Shown here piece by piece: positions 1 through 11,697 of a DNA stretch of 64,000 nt. Under the pieces are notes generated by a model. That model had not been told where the DNA came from. It did not search any database and worked only from the letters and a program-made list of their open reading frames with translations. This DNA is from Pyropia yezoensis (lineage: Eukaryota > Rhodophyta > Bangiophyceae > Bangiales > Bangiaceae), in NCBI GenBank assembly GCA_009829735.1, contig CM020618.1:40725030-40789029 (forward strand). The letters are read 5' to 3'. A program made the translations under genes and the position numbers. Every line of letters begins with the position of its first letter. Position 1 is the stretch's first letter.

Positions 1-2179
1 CCAGAACGGGAGTATGGGTCAGACGGTACTTGAGCTCCTCAAAAGCGTCCGTCTGGGCCGGGGTAAACTGTGGTAACGGGTCTGGGACCTTGGTACTGGT
101 CATGGCCAATAGGGGTCGGGCTACCTTGGCGTAGTCCTTGAAAAAGCGCCGGTACACATTGCACATCCCTAGGAAACTGCGAAGGTCCTTCTTGGTCCTT
201 GGGGTCTTAGCTTCCCGGAGCCCAACCAGGTTCTTCTCGTTCACACGGAGTTGACCCTTACCAACAATGTGCCCGAGGTACTCAACCTCATCCTGGAACA
301 AAAAGCACTTGGTAGCCTTGAGGGAAACACCGGCCCTAGCCAGTAACCCAAAGATCTCTTCCAGATGGGCCAGGTGTTCCTTATGGTCCTTGGAGAACAC
401 AATGATGTCATCCAGGTACACAAGGCACGTCTTCCACTTAACCCCAGACAGGATCATATCAATGGCCCTCTGGAACGTAGCCGGGGCGTTGGTAAGACCA
501 AATGGGAGCCGGATGTATCGGAAGGTTCCTTCGTGACAAGTAAACGTAGTCTTGTCTTGGTCCTCAGGAGCCACAGGGATCTGCCAGTAACCACAGTTGG
601 CGTCCAGCATGGAGAACACGGTAGCCTCTCCCAGGAAATCGATACAATCGTCCATGCGCGGTAACGGGTAGGTATCCTCAACCGTGACCTCGTTCAAGCG
701 CCGGTAATCCACACAGAACCTAGGGGTACCATCGGCCTTCGGGACCAACACAACCGGAAAGGACCACTCAGCCTGGGACGGTTCAATAACCCCGAGCCGG
801 GTCTGCTTTTCCACTTGTTCCTTGATGAGGTCCCGTTGATGGAGCCCGGTACGGTACGGTTGGGACCGAATGGGTTTGGCCCCTTCCTTGAGGGTAATCC
901 GGTGAGGGGTCACATCAATGCGTCCCAGTTGCCCGTTCCATAGGTCCTTGTAACGGTCCAAAAGTTCGCGTACAGCCTGGTGTAGCTCAGGCGGGATCAA
1001 ATCATACGCGACCTTGGGCATCTGGACCGGGGTTCCGTCAGGCTTCTTGTCCGTCGTGTCCGGCTTATGGACCATGGTTCCGGCGGGTCCCTTGGGAGTC
1101 ACGTCCTCCGGTGCCGACGCTTGGCTCAACGGGTTCCCTTGCTCCGGGCCCAGGGTGACAAGTGGTGCGGCCCCCTCACTAGGGGCCGACAAGTAATCCG
1201 CAGGGACCTCGAGCACGGGACCATCGTACGGTATGGCCACGCCAATGGCAAAGTTCTTGGGCAGGTTGACAGCCCGGTCCGAGATGTTCATAACATGGAT
1301 CCGAAAGTCCCGTCGGGTCCGTATCGTAGCCAGTGCGTTGTGTAAACGGAGCCCCTTCTTAGCCATCTTATGGGGCCTCTCGTACAATAAACACTTCCCA
1401 TTGGTAACGCACTTGACATAAACCGCTTGTAGGGACCGGGGAGCCAAAGTCACGCCCTTGGACAGGTACAGGGCCGAGGGATCTTGACGGATAGGGTTGC
1501 CCTTGACAGGAAAAGCGCTCTGGGCCTTGCCCTCCCAGGTCCTTTTGGCGTAGGACAGGAACCCAAGGTTCCAAAGGACCGACTCGGTCCCAGGGTAGAT
1601 AGCCTTGACATGTTCCTTTTGGAAGTCCATCCCAAGGATCAATGGGACAGAAAGGGCCCTGACGACAAGGAACTCAAACTCCATCGGCTTCCCGTTGACA
1701 ATGACCGATAGTTCCAGGACTCCCCGGGCCTTGAGCAGTTGCCCGGAAGCGTCACAAACATGGGTAGACTTAGGAGCCCTAGAAGCCAATCGTTGCCATC
1801 CACAGGGTAAGATGTCCTCGCGTACCACACTGGGTCCCGCACCTGTGTCCAAAATGGCCGTCGTTTCCTTAGGGTCCTCTTGGTCCAAACGTACAAAAGC
1901 ATTCAAAGCAAAGTTCCTCTTACGCAGTACAAGCAAGGTGCCCTTGAACCCATATGGCTTCTTCATTCCCAATCGACGTCGGAGCCCAGACTTGGACCGC
2001 CGTGCCAAAGAGGGTAAACAGGAACAAGGGGTGGGCAAAACAATAGGAGACTCAGAACGAACAGGTACAATGGGGCCCTTGAAGATCTTCGAGAACCCCA
2101 GCTTGGTTGCAAACGAGCAGGTACTGTCCCGACGATGGGGAGGGGACCTCTTGGATCCGCCCCCCGTTACTCTTTTCCC
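1..2179 (-). CDS. partial pol of element A, left copy (protease to start of RNase H)
   Basis: This reads as a gypsy polyprotein entered by -1 frameshift at the heptamer complementary to 2173-2179. It contains the aspartic protease motif DTGAG and the reverse transcriptase with YLDD, and it stops at the window edge just before the RNase H catalytic motifs. The translation is identical to the matching part of the right copy, including all silent frames I compared. It has no independent 3' end here, so it should not be counted as a separate gene until the duplication is confirmed. Confidence 0.8.
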
Positions 2180-2559
2180 GAGGGTCCCGGCTCCTGGGAA
2201 CCGACGGTAACATGGCACACTTGGTCCGCCTCATCATCTGACAAGTTGATCCCTTCACACAGAGCCTGGACCATGGCAACACGTATCTGGCGATGGAACT
2301 GACGGTCCGCGTTGGGCTTGACCTCGGTACTCTGGCTCCGGCCCCGAGTAGCCGCAAGGAAGGAGTCCCGGGCCTGGATAACCGCTTTCCGTTGGGCCTC
2401 GGATAACATGGAACATTGATGGGCCATGTGGCCCGGTTCCCAGCAAAGGTAACAACGGCACGGGCGCCGGCTATCCATGGTACGTACCCCCACGAACTGG
2501 GGCGCGGATCCCTTGAACCCAAACACTTGGCCCGACCCGTTCTTCTCAGTTTCCTTGTC
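2167..2559 (-). CDS. partial gag C-terminus of element A, left copy
   Basis: This is the last part of Gag, with the nucleocapsid CCHC knuckle (C-x2-C-x4-H-x4-C, reading CYLCWEPGHMAHQC), ending at the stop complementary to 2167-2169. It is cut on its 5' side by the assembly gap and is identical to the end of Gag in the right copy. Confidence 0.8.
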   Translation of the reverse strand, partial: DKETEKNGSGQVFGFKGSAPQFVGVRTMDSRRPCRCYLCWEPGHMAHQCSMLSEAQRKAVIQARDSFLAATRGRSQSTEVKPNADRQFHRQIRVAMVQALCEGINLSDDEADQVCHVTVGSQEPGPSGKE

Positions 2560-3059
2560 NNNNNNNNNNNNNNNNNNNNNNNNNNNNNNNNNNNNNNNNN
2601 NNNNNNNNNNNNNNNNNNNNNNNNNNNNNNNNNNNNNNNNNNNNNNNNNNNNNNNNNNNNNNNNNNNNNNNNNNNNNNNNNNNNNNNNNNNNNNNNNNNN
2701 NNNNNNNNNNNNNNNNNNNNNNNNNNNNNNNNNNNNNNNNNNNNNNNNNNNNNNNNNNNNNNNNNNNNNNNNNNNNNNNNNNNNNNNNNNNNNNNNNNNN
2801 NNNNNNNNNNNNNNNNNNNNNNNNNNNNNNNNNNNNNNNNNNNNNNNNNNNNNNNNNNNNNNNNNNNNNNNNNNNNNNNNNNNNNNNNNNNNNNNNNNNN
2901 NNNNNNNNNNNNNNNNNNNNNNNNNNNNNNNNNNNNNNNNNNNNNNNNNNNNNNNNNNNNNNNNNNNNNNNNNNNNNNNNNNNNNNNNNNNNNNNNNNNN
3001 NNNNNNNNNNNNNNNNNNNNNNNNNNNNNNNNNNNNNNNNNNNNNNNNNNNNNNNNNNN
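2560..3059. other. assembly gap of exactly 500 N
   Basis: There are 500 consecutive N, a conventional placeholder for a gap of unknown length. On the minus strand the gap joins the integrase of the right A copy to the gag of the left copy. The missing DNA should include the integrase C-terminus, any third ORF and LTR sequence. Reading frames drawn across the gap are meaningless. Confidence 0.99.
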
Positions 3060-6000
3060 CCAATGGTCCTGGTGGTCCTCAACGTACGTGCGGAGCTGGG
3101 CCACTATGGTACGATTAAACCGTTCCACCTGTCCTTGGGTCTGGGGATGGTACGTGGTGGAGGTAACATGCTTGATCCCAAGGAGCCCGCAAACGCCACG
3201 GAAGTATGTGGACGCTAACTGGGGCCCATTGTCCGTTAGTAGGGTCTCCGGGGGACCATAGGAAGCCACCCACGTATCCAGAAAGGCCGAGGCCACCACT
3301 GCCGCGTCCTGGCTGCCAAGGGGAACCACTCGGGTCAGCTTAGTAAACCGGTCCACAATAACAAGAAGGTACCGGTTCCTGCTGACGGTCCAGGGTAAGG
3401 GGCCCAAGAGGTCAAGGCACACGTCCTTGAAGGGCTCCGTTGCGGGGAACAGCTTGAGCGGGTTGGTCCGCCGTCTCCCTTGGACCCTGCCCTTGGAACA
3501 CGAGGTACAGTTGGAAACAAAGGCGTGCACATCTGCCACCATAGACTCCCAGTAAAATACCCGCCTCATAGAGGTGTACATCTTGTTCATGCCTGGGTGC
3601 CCTGCGTGTCCCGGTTCATGTTCCAAGCTCAGTACCTCTTGTTGTAGGGCCTTGGGGACCACGATCTGGACCGCTCGGTCAAGAGGAGCCAATCGTACCA
3701 GTAACCCTTCCGGCGTTTCCCCGTACCTTGAGTTCACGTTCTGGTCCATCTCTTTCCGTAGTTCCTGGCAACGCTGGTCCTGACCTTGGGCCTTGAGGAT
3801 CCTGTCCACTGTCAGAGGAGGGTACCGTGTGCCTGTCTTAAAGTTTGGCCGGGTCCAACCAGTGACAAAGTTAGCCAAGGTCAACAGCGAGGGTATCTCG
3901 TCAGGTATAGGGCCCCTGTCGTATCCCGTGGTATCCAAGCGTGACATAAAGTCCGCTGCGTGATGATGTTGCCCGGGACGGGACTCAACGGTATACTGGA
4001 ACTCTGCCAGCCGAAGGCGCCAGCGGGCCAAACGTCCATGGGCCCCGTCCATATGTAACATCCACTTCAGGGCCGTATGGTCCGTTCGAACCACAAAGCG
4101 TGTCCCTTCAAGGTACGGTCGTAACAGAAACAGAGCCCAAACAACAGCAAGACACTCACGTTCCGTGGTCCTGTAGTTACACTCAGCCGGGGTCAGCACA
4201 CGGCTCCAGTAACCCACGGGCTTGTAGGCCCCGTCCCCTTGGTCCTGTAGCAAAACGCACCCAATCTGGGTAGCGCTAGCATCCGTATCCACGATGTACT
4301 GACCCGTGCGTCTCGGAAGAGCCAGAACGGGAGTATGGGTCAGACGGTACTTGAGCTCCTCAAAAGCGTCCGTCTGGGCCGGGGTAAACTGTGGTAACGG
4401 GTCTGGGACCTTGGTACTGGTCATGGCCAATAGGGGTCGGGCTACCTTGGCGTAGTCCTTGAAAAAGCGCCGGTACACATTGCACATCCCTAGGAAACTG
4501 CGAAGGTCCTTCTTGGTCCTTGGGGTCTTAGCTTCCCGGAGCCCAACCAGGTTCTTCTCGTTCACACGGAGTTGACCCTTACCAACAATGTGCCCGAGGT
4601 ACTCAACCTCATCCTGGAACAAAAAGCACTTGGTAGCCTTGAGGGAAACACCGGCCCTAGCCAGTAACCCAAAGATCTCTTCCAGATGGGCCAGGTGTTC
4701 CTTATGGTCCTTGGAGAACACAATGATGTCATCCAGGTACACAAGGCACGTCTTCCACTTAACCCCAGACAGGATCATATCAATGGCCCTCTGGAACGTA
4801 GCCGGGGCGTTGGTAAGACCAAATGGGAGCCGGATGTATCGGAAGGTTCCTTCGTGACAAGTAAACGTAGTCTTGTCTTGGTCCTCAGGAGCCACAGGGA
4901 TCTGCCAGTAACCACAGTTGGCGTCCAGCATGGAGAACACGGTAGCCTCTCCCAGGAAATCGATACAATCGTCCATGCGCGGTAACGGGTAGGTATCCTC
5001 AACCGTGACCTCGTTCAAGCGCCGGTAATCCACACAGAACCTAGGGGTACCATCGGCCTTCGGGACCAACACAACCGGAAAGGACCACTCAGCCTGGGAC
5101 GGTTCAATAACCCCGAGCCGGGTCTGCTTTTCCACTTGTTCCTTGATGAGGTCCCGTTGATGGAGCCCGGTACGGTACGGTTGGGACCGAATGGGTTTGG
5201 CCCCTTCCTTGAGGGTAATCCGGTGAGGGGTCACATCAATGCGTCCCAGTTGCCCGTTCCATAGGTCCTTGTAACGGTCCAAAAGTTCGCGTACAGCCTG
5301 GTGTAGCTCAGGCGGGATCAAATCATACGCGACCTTGGGCATCTGGACCGGGGTTCCGTCAGGCTTCTTGTCCGTCGTGTCCGGCTTATGGACCATGGTT
5401 CCGGCGGGTCCCTTGGGAGTCACGTCCTCCGGTGCCGACGCTTGGCTCAACGGGTTCCCTTGCTCCGGGCCCAGGGTGACAAGTGGTGCGGCCCCCTCAC
5501 TAGGGGCCGACAAGTAATCCGCAGGGACCTCGAGCACGGGACCATCGTACGGTATGGCCACGCCAATGGCAAAGTTCTTGGGCAGGTTGACAGCCCGGTC
5601 CGAGATGTTCATAACATGGATCCGAAAGTCCCGTCGGGTCCGTATCGTAGCCAGTGCGTTGTGTAAACGGAGCCCCTTCTTAGCCATCTTATGGGGCCTC
5701 TCGTACAATAAACACTTCCCATTGGTAACGCACTTGACATAAACCGCTTGTAGGGACCGGGGAGCCAAAGTCACGCCCTTGGACAGGTACAGGGCCGAGG
5801 GATCTTGACGGATAGGGTTGCCCTTGACAGGAAAAGCGCTCTGGGCCTTGCCCTCCCAGGTCCTTTTGGCGTAGGACAGGAACCCAAGGTTCCAAAGGAC
5901 CGACTCGGTCCCAGGGTAGATAGCCTTGACATGTTCCTTTTGGAAGTCCATCCCAAGGATCAATGGGACAGAAAGGGCCCTGACGACAAGGAACTCAAAC

Positions 6001-6500
6001 TCCATCGGCTTCCCGTTGACAATGACCGATAGTTCCAGGACTCCCCGGGCCTTGAGCAGTTGCCCGGAAGCGTCACAAACATGGGTAGACTTAGGAGCCC
6101 TAGAAGCCAATCGTTGCCATCCACAGGGTAAGATGTCCTCGCGTACCACACTGGGTCCCGCACCTGTGTCCAAAATGGCCGTCGTTTCCTTAGGGTCCTC
6201 TTGGTCCAAACGTACAAAAGCATTCAAAGCAAAGTTCCTCTTACGCAGTACAAGCAAGGTGCCCTTGAACCCATATGGCTTCTTCATTCCCAATCGACGT
6301 CGGAGCCCAGACTTGGACCGCCGTGCCAAAGAGGGTAAACAGGAACAAGGGGTGGGCAAAACAATAGGAGACTCAGAACGAACAGGTACAATGGGGCCCT
6401 TGAAGATCTTCGAGAACCCCAGCTTGGTTGCAAACGAGCAGGTACTGTCCCGACGATGGGGAGGGGACCTCTTGGATCCGCCCCCCGTTACTCTTTTCCC
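3060..6500 (-). CDS. Pol polyprotein of element A, truncated by the gap
   Basis: The polyprotein makes the enzymes for replication and integration of the element. Along the frame come the protease (DTGAG, about 120 residues in), reverse transcriptase with the YLDD active site about 600 residues in, RNase H, an integrase HHCC zinc finger and the integrase core with its D, D (TDNGPQ) and E (GQVERFN) residues. It is cut by the N gap just after the DDE core, so a chromodomain cannot be assessed. There is no usable ATG: the first Met position upstream (6539) is actually GTG, and the frame is -1 to gag. I therefore start it at the slippery heptamer. No stop interrupts the visible 3.4 kb. Confidence 0.92.
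6488..6500 (-). promoter_or_regulatory. -1 ribosomal frameshift signal at the gag/pol junction of A
   Basis: On the minus strand, GGGAAAA is read in the gag frame as G GGA AAA, the canonical X XXY YYZ heptamer (complement of 6494-6500). It is followed by GAGTAA, which holds the gag stop. A G-tract starts right after this 6-nt spacer and can pair with a C-rich stretch about 20 nt further on, though the stem is less clean than in B and C. The same signal is in the left copy at 2167-2179. Confidence 0.7.
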
Positions 6501-8194
6501 GAGGGTCCCGGCTCCTGGGAACCGACGGTAACATGGCACACTTGGTCCGCCTCATCATCTGACAAGTTGATCCCTTCACACAGAGCCTGGACCATGGCAA
6601 CACGTATCTGGCGATGGAACTGACGGTCCGCGTTGGGCTTGACCTCGGTACTCTGGCTCCGGCCCCGAGTAGCCGCAAGGAAGGAGTCCCGGGCCTGGAT
6701 AACCGCTTTCCGTTGGGCCTCGGATAACATGGAACATTGATGGGCCATGTGGCCCGGTTCCCAGCAAAGGTAACAACGGCACGGGCGCCGGCTATCCATG
6801 GTACGTACCCCCACGAACTGGGGCGCGGATCCCTTGAACCCAAACACTTGGCCCGACCCGTTCTTCTCAGTTTCCTTGTCGAGGGGGCCCTTGAGGATCG
6901 TCGAGGGGCCCATAGGATTGACTGCCATTAACGGTGACGGGTCCAGGGTGGGCTTAGCCCGAAAATCAGGAGGCCTGCGGGCGGAAACAGAGGGACCAGC
7001 CTTACTCGAAGAGGACCCTTGGGCCATCTTAATAACGTCCGAGGCTGCCTTGTACTTGCCCGCAGTAAAAGTAACCAACTGCTGGTACGTACGGTCGGGA
7101 ACATTGTAGACAAACGAGTCTGTGCGCAGGTACTCAGGGAGCCCTTGGATCAGCTGCTGTCTCATGGTGCCCTCGGTATGGATGTTCCCACACAGTTCCG
7201 TTAGGCCCCGGAGACTGACCGCGAAGGCCTCGATGCCCTCGTCGGGTTCCTTAGCGGCCCGACTGAACCTGTCCTGTGCCAGGGCCAGTGCATGGGGCTC
7301 TGCGTACGTCTCTAGGAACCAGTTAACGGCCTCTGGGTAACTTGTGATCGAGGAGCCACCAGACGCGCTGGAGGAATCCGGAAGGGCCCGTGTGTACCGT
7401 AGTTACGCGTCACCAGAAAGGAAATGTGGGATCGCATATAGGGCCATGCCCTCGGAGACCGCGTTGTCGTTACAAGCCTTTACCAGTTTGCGGAGCCACG
7501 TGAACACTTTCAGGGCCTCCTTACCAGAGAAATTAGGGTACCCAGCGAAAGAGTGCTTCATGTTACGCGCGACCCGTCCCATCTTACGAGCCTCACGTGT
7601 CCCATAGGTAGCCTTCTTGTTCCTCAGACGGTACGTACGGTAATCTAGGACCCGAGCAAAGCGATCATCTGAACACTTGATGACCTGGGGCTCGGTCCGT
7701 GGGTACTCAGGGGTCTCAAGGTCCTCGTCATCCAGGACAGAAGAAAACGTGGTACCCGAGGAAGAGGACGTACAGGAACCACTGGAATGGTGACGACGCC
7801 GACGACGGCGGGAACGGGAACGATTGGAACGACTGGTATCACGAGACCCACCCTGGCCAGCAGGACTCTGGCTCAGGGCCTGGGATACAGTAGCCAAAAT
7901 CTCATCTCGAAACGTTTCCAGAGTAGTAACAATGTCTTGGGACCCAGCAACAGGAGCCAAAGGTGGAACTCGGGTCCCTGTCTCAGAACCCGTGTCCCGA
8001 CGTAAATCCTGACCCATAGTAGCCCGAATCCCACCCGGGGGCTCTGTCCCCCGACGCGGAATCCCTGTCTGCCCGCCTCCGCCACGGCCCAACGGACCCG
8101 AGGGACCGCCACGACCGCGACCAGCGGGAGTAACCATAGAAGTGTCTGACGGCGCACCACGGCCCCGACCTCCCGAGGGAACAGGGTCCGTCAT
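6488..8194 (-). pseudogene. gag of element A with one in-frame stop
   Basis: This is the structural capsid/nucleocapsid protein. The ATG at 8194 lies in AACATGA, similar to the start in B. The N-terminus is Gly/Pro/Arg-rich and includes a run of Arg followed by Ser. The capsid part contains a segment aligning with the Gag of B and C (ACNDNAVSEGMALY against ACDDNAICEGMAFY). The CCHC knuckle lies near residue 472. A TAA at 7403-7405 interrupts the capsid domain, but the frame continues unbroken from there to 6488, 569 codons in all. A single nonsense change is the simplest reading; a sequencing error is possible. Confidence 0.85.
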
Positions 8195-8314
8195 GTTGGC
8201 CGTGCGGTACTCGACCTGAACCGAAAGATCTCGTCACCAGAAACAGGAACCAAAGAACCAAACGCTACCGAGAAAGAAAAGGGCTGTCCCGATACGGGAG
8301 AGAAGTATAGCCTT

Positions 8315-8331
8315 CCCCTGCTGCTCCACCA
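8315..8331 (-). other. primer binding site of element A
   Basis: The minus strand reads TGGTGGAGCAGCAGGGG. Its complement fits a tRNA 3' end: CCA, discriminator A, a 7-nt acceptor strand, then a T-stem strand placing C at position 61 as tRNAs require. The same 17-mer is found in B and D. It lies 4 nt from the LTR terminus at 8336. Confidence 0.85.
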
Positions 8332-8335
8332 TAAA

Positions 8336-10520
8336 TGTAGCGTAATGGAACCCAGGTTCCCGGAACCACAAACCACAAACACACACACAGAGACCACAGT
8401 CCGGAGTCCAGGAAGGAACAGGTAAGAGCCCTAGCTGATCCACTCGCCCGCCACGATACGAGGCAAAGGTAAACAGGACAAAAGCCCGAGGGAGAAGGAA
8501 CCCAAAGCACTGTTGATTTTACAAGATGGCCCCGGGGAGAACCCCGGAGCACCCCTCAAGAACCCCCCCCCCTGGCCCCTCCAGGGGCCCAGAACGAGGC
8601 CCCCAGAGGGCGCCCCCAGCGGGCCAAGTGCCAGCAAGGCACTGGCCGCTCACCGGGCCAACACACGAAAAGCAAGCGAAATCCCCCCACACACAAATGT
8701 CAATCCCCAAAAAAAACCCAGTGGGAAAAAGGGGAAAGACACGAAATCACGCAAGGAAAACAAATGCGAAAAATCAAACAAATAACCCGAAGGTCAGTAT
8801 GCCCCAACCCGGCAAGTCCTCCGCTCCGGGGGGACCAATCAGGGCACCGGGCGAGTCGCCACTGCCCCGGGCCACCGATGCAAGGATCCCAAGCCAGCGC
8901 GTGGTTCCACGTAACGCTGCCAGCCGGGTCCCAGGTCAGCCTCCCGGGTCCCAACGGTACCTGAGGGCCACAACGCCACACCCATCCCGTCACATAAATC
9001 ACACCGCCCACGACCCCCCCCCCCCGCATACTGCCAACCTCTCCTCCCCTCTCCCAAACACGTGGCCGACCCCACCGTCAGAAAAAGCTCTCCGTCTCCA
9101 CCGCCACCAACGCCAGCCCCCCACTCCACAGCCAAAGCTACCAACACCCCCGTCGCCACGGATAACCCCGTCGCCACGGCCACCCCCGTCGCCACGTCCA
9201 CCCCCGTCGCCACCACCACGCCCGTCGCCACCGCCGTCGCCACCACCACGGCCGTCGCCACTGACGCCGCCGCCGCCGCCGTCGCCCCCGCCACCCCGTC
9301 GCCACCGCTACCCCAGTCGCCACCGCCGTCGCCTCCGCCACGGCCGTCGCCCCCGCCACCGCGTCGCCACCGCCGTCGCCACCGCCACCGCCGTCGCCAC
9401 CGCCACGGCCGTCGCCCCCGCCACCGCGTCGCCACCGCCGTCGCCACCGGCACGGCCGTCGCCCCCGCCACCGCGTCGCCTGCGCCACCCTGGTCGCTAC
9501 CATCGCCACCGCCACGGCCGTCGCCACCGACGTCGCCGCCGCCGCCGTCGCCCCCGCCACCCCGTCGCCACCGCCACCCCAGTCGCCACCGCCGTCGCCT
9601 CCGCCACGGCCGTCGCCCCCACCACCGCGTCGCCACCGCCGTCGCCACCGCCACGGCCGTCGCCCCCGCCACCGCGTCGCCACGGCCGTCGCCACCGGCA
9701 CGGCCGTCGCCCCCGCCACCGCGTCGCCTGCGCCACCCTAGTCGCTACAATCGCCACCCCCACGGCCGTCGTCACCGACGCCGCCGCCGCCGCCGTCGCC
9801 GCCGTCGCCACCGTCGCCACCGTCTCCACCGCCACCCCAGTCGTTACCGCCGTCGCCACCGCCACGGCCGTCGCCCCCGCCACCGCGTCGCCACCGCCGC
9901 CCCAGGCGCTACCGTCGCCACCGCCACGGCCGTCGCCACCGACGCCGCCGCCGTCACTGCCACCCCCGTCGCCACCGTCGCCACCGTCGCCGCCGTCGCC
10001 GACGCCGACCGCAGCACCGGCGACACCCCTGGCGTGGCCACCGCGGCGGCCGTCAAAACCCTGCACACTTTCCCAAAAGCCTGACTAATGAGCGTGCACA
10101 CCACACCCGAAAGGAGCCCACCATCAAGCAGGACCAGTGCATTATACCGGGGCAAATTCCCGAGGCACCTGATTGGCCGAGGGGTGTGGCCCGAACAACG
10201 CCGGAGAAGAAAGAAAATAATGCTCGATGTATCTTTTTTGTGCAACGTACCATAGAGGGTTGTCGGGTACATGATCAAACGAGTTTGAGTTCGCCCTTCG
10301 ATTGCACTGGTGGAATCGCTGTTCGCCCCTCGGGGGGGCGAACTCTGATACCGCGCGTCACAGACACGTCTGGGGGGATGAGTTCGCCCATCGGGCGAGG
10401 CTGCCCCCGTTCAGACCATCTGACAGTAGCCTCAAAGAACTCCAACTCATTCCTCGTGGTGCGGAGTAGGTACTTGCGACACTTTGTATTGCTAGACACT
10501 AGAGAACACGTACTGCTACA
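8336..10520 (-). repeat. putative 5' LTR of element A, about 2.2 kb
   Basis: The side next to the primer binding site begins TGTAGCG on the plus strand. The proposed outer end, TACTGCTACA, matches the LTR terminus of element C and resembles that of D. Between them lie a GC-rich stretch, a long GTCGCC-type minisatellite and about 450 bp of unique sequence. The large ORFs predicted here follow from the repeat's composition. With no second LTR and no target duplication in view, the outer boundary is an inference. Confidence 0.5.
9148..10015. repeat. GTCGCC/ACCGCC minisatellite
   Basis: About 0.87 kb is built from GTCGCC, GCCACC and GCCACG hexamers and short variants, with higher-order blocks that recur (for example the block containing CGCGTCGCC...GTCGC appears several times). 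Because the unit length is a multiple of three and lacks stops, all frames on both strands look open. I see no evidence that any of them is translated. It appears to lie inside the LTR of element A. Confidence 0.9.
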
Positions 10521-11692
10521 CTAGTACGGCTGATTTTGCGTTCATCGTGACCCTCCCAGGTATCAAACCTTCATCCCTCCCCTGTCATCTTCTGTCCCCC
10601 CCTTCCATGCACGCTATAGCTCGATGACGCTACCCGCTTTTCCCTCCCCCCACTTACCCCTCCCCCCTCCCATGCCGCATGCAAAAGGGGGCAGCATTGG
10701 AATTCCCCTTGTCTTCCCCCTGCTAAAACTCCACCTTCATCTGTGGCATGCACTACACCCCTGCGGATCCATCTCCTCAACAACCTCGGTCAGTGTCTCA
10801 CCGCCCTACACCCCTCTACTCACCCAGTCCGCAGCCGCAGCAAGCCCCGCCAGTGCCCAAGCACCTCCCCCCCCCCTATTCCATAGCAGCAAAGGTAGCG
10901 ACGATAACGGAGGTGAGACCCTCTCGCGCACAAAACAGTCCTGCCCCAGTCAGACAAAAGACTAGCATCGGGACGGATGGGGGGGCAGGGCCAGGAAGCT
11001 AGCACAAGTCAGTGGGAGGCAAGCAGTAGAGGAGGGGAGTGGGAGTGCTGGGGGATGTGAGGGGAGGGAAGGGGGAGGGACCATGGAGATGGCGATGGAA
11101 ACGGGGGAGGAAGGAAGGGACGGGCGAGAGAGAGAGCGATAGGCGACGAAGGGGCGTCACCGCGAGGAGCACGGTACCAGCCGATGCATCGCTGGGTGGG
11201 GGGGGGGTCGCATTCGTGGCACTCGGACTCGGCATGGGCCGAGTGCCCGCCTCCTCCGCCCTGGCGGACGGGGTGTCCCCTTCCCCAGCTGATCCCCTGC
11301 AGGGGCCCCCCGCCAAGGGCGCGCATTCACTGGGGGGTCGCGCTCCTTTGAGTCGAGGAAAAGTGCGCGCTTTTCTTTACCAATCATCGTCCAGATCGGT
11401 GGCATGCGCGACATGAACGAGCCCTCGTCCAATCACCAGGCGGATTGGCTGCGACGCACCCGGGCCCCGGCTGGCTGCCCATTGGCTCAATTGAGGGGCA
11501 CACTGCCACCACCCCGCGTCCTCGCCCCCATTCAGTAGGGCGCCCATTGACGCGTCGTGCAGGCCCTGTGCATTCGCCTCCTGCCGATATCTCCGCGCCC
11601 TCCATCCCCTCTGACCTTCCCCGCAACCCGCAACCCGCCCCCTTCATGCCCTCGCTCTCCCCCTCCCCCACTCGCTCTCCCCCCCCCTCGAC
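10521..11692. other. intergenic, pyrimidine-rich, no supported gene
   Basis: The stretch holds C-rich low-complexity tracts and a purine-rich block near 11040-11130. Short ORFs here lack any recognisable domain. It ends in a long C/T tract that is the insertion target of array B; the tract resumes at 30016. Confidence 0.6.
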
Positions 11693-11697
11693 CCCTC
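11693..11697. repeat. target site duplication CCCTC, left side of array B
   Basis: CCCTC abuts the outer terminus of the first LTR and recurs immediately after the third LTR at 30016-30020. The two flanks rejoin into one continuous C/T tract. Confidence 0.9.

Larger units (their letters stand above)
1..2559 (-). mobile_element. Ty3/gypsy element A, partial left copy
   Basis: This stretch carries the 3' end of gag and the first part of pol of a gypsy element on the minus strand. Every reading frame I compared is identical to that of 4322-6880, at a constant offset of 4,321 bp. The copy ends exactly at the 500-N gap and runs off the window start in the RNase H region. It is either a second A element in tandem or, more likely, a false duplication made when the gap was bridged. 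The sequence alone cannot decide. Confidence 0.85.
3060..10520 (-). mobile_element. Ty3/gypsy retrotransposon A, right copy (5' LTR to integrase)
   Basis: On the minus strand the order is a putative 5' LTR (10520-8336), primer binding site (8331-8315), gag (8194-6488) and pol (6500 to the gap at 3060). The 3' end lies in the gap. Domain order protease, RT, RNase H, integrase defines Ty3/gypsy. The gag stop at 7403-7405 means this copy is probably non-autonomous. The outer LTR limit is an inference from terminal-repeat similarity, because no partner LTR or target duplication is visible. Confidence 0.85.

Noticed and set aside
6501-6539. Pol of element A initiating at 6539
   Set aside because: The codon there is GTG, and the frame is explained by the slippery heptamer at the gag stop.
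9743-9749. CGCTACA as the outer end of the A LTR, matching TGTAGCG at 8336
   Set aside because: It is one base away from a recurring unit of the minisatellite, and the same repeats continue on both sides, so an LTR end there is unlikely.
8526-10088. A 520-codon plus-strand ORF and overlapping 340- and 277-codon ORFs
   Set aside because: They follow from the stop-free GTCGCC minisatellite, which opens all frames on both strands. Translations are Pro/Arg- or Gly/Arg-rich with no domain.
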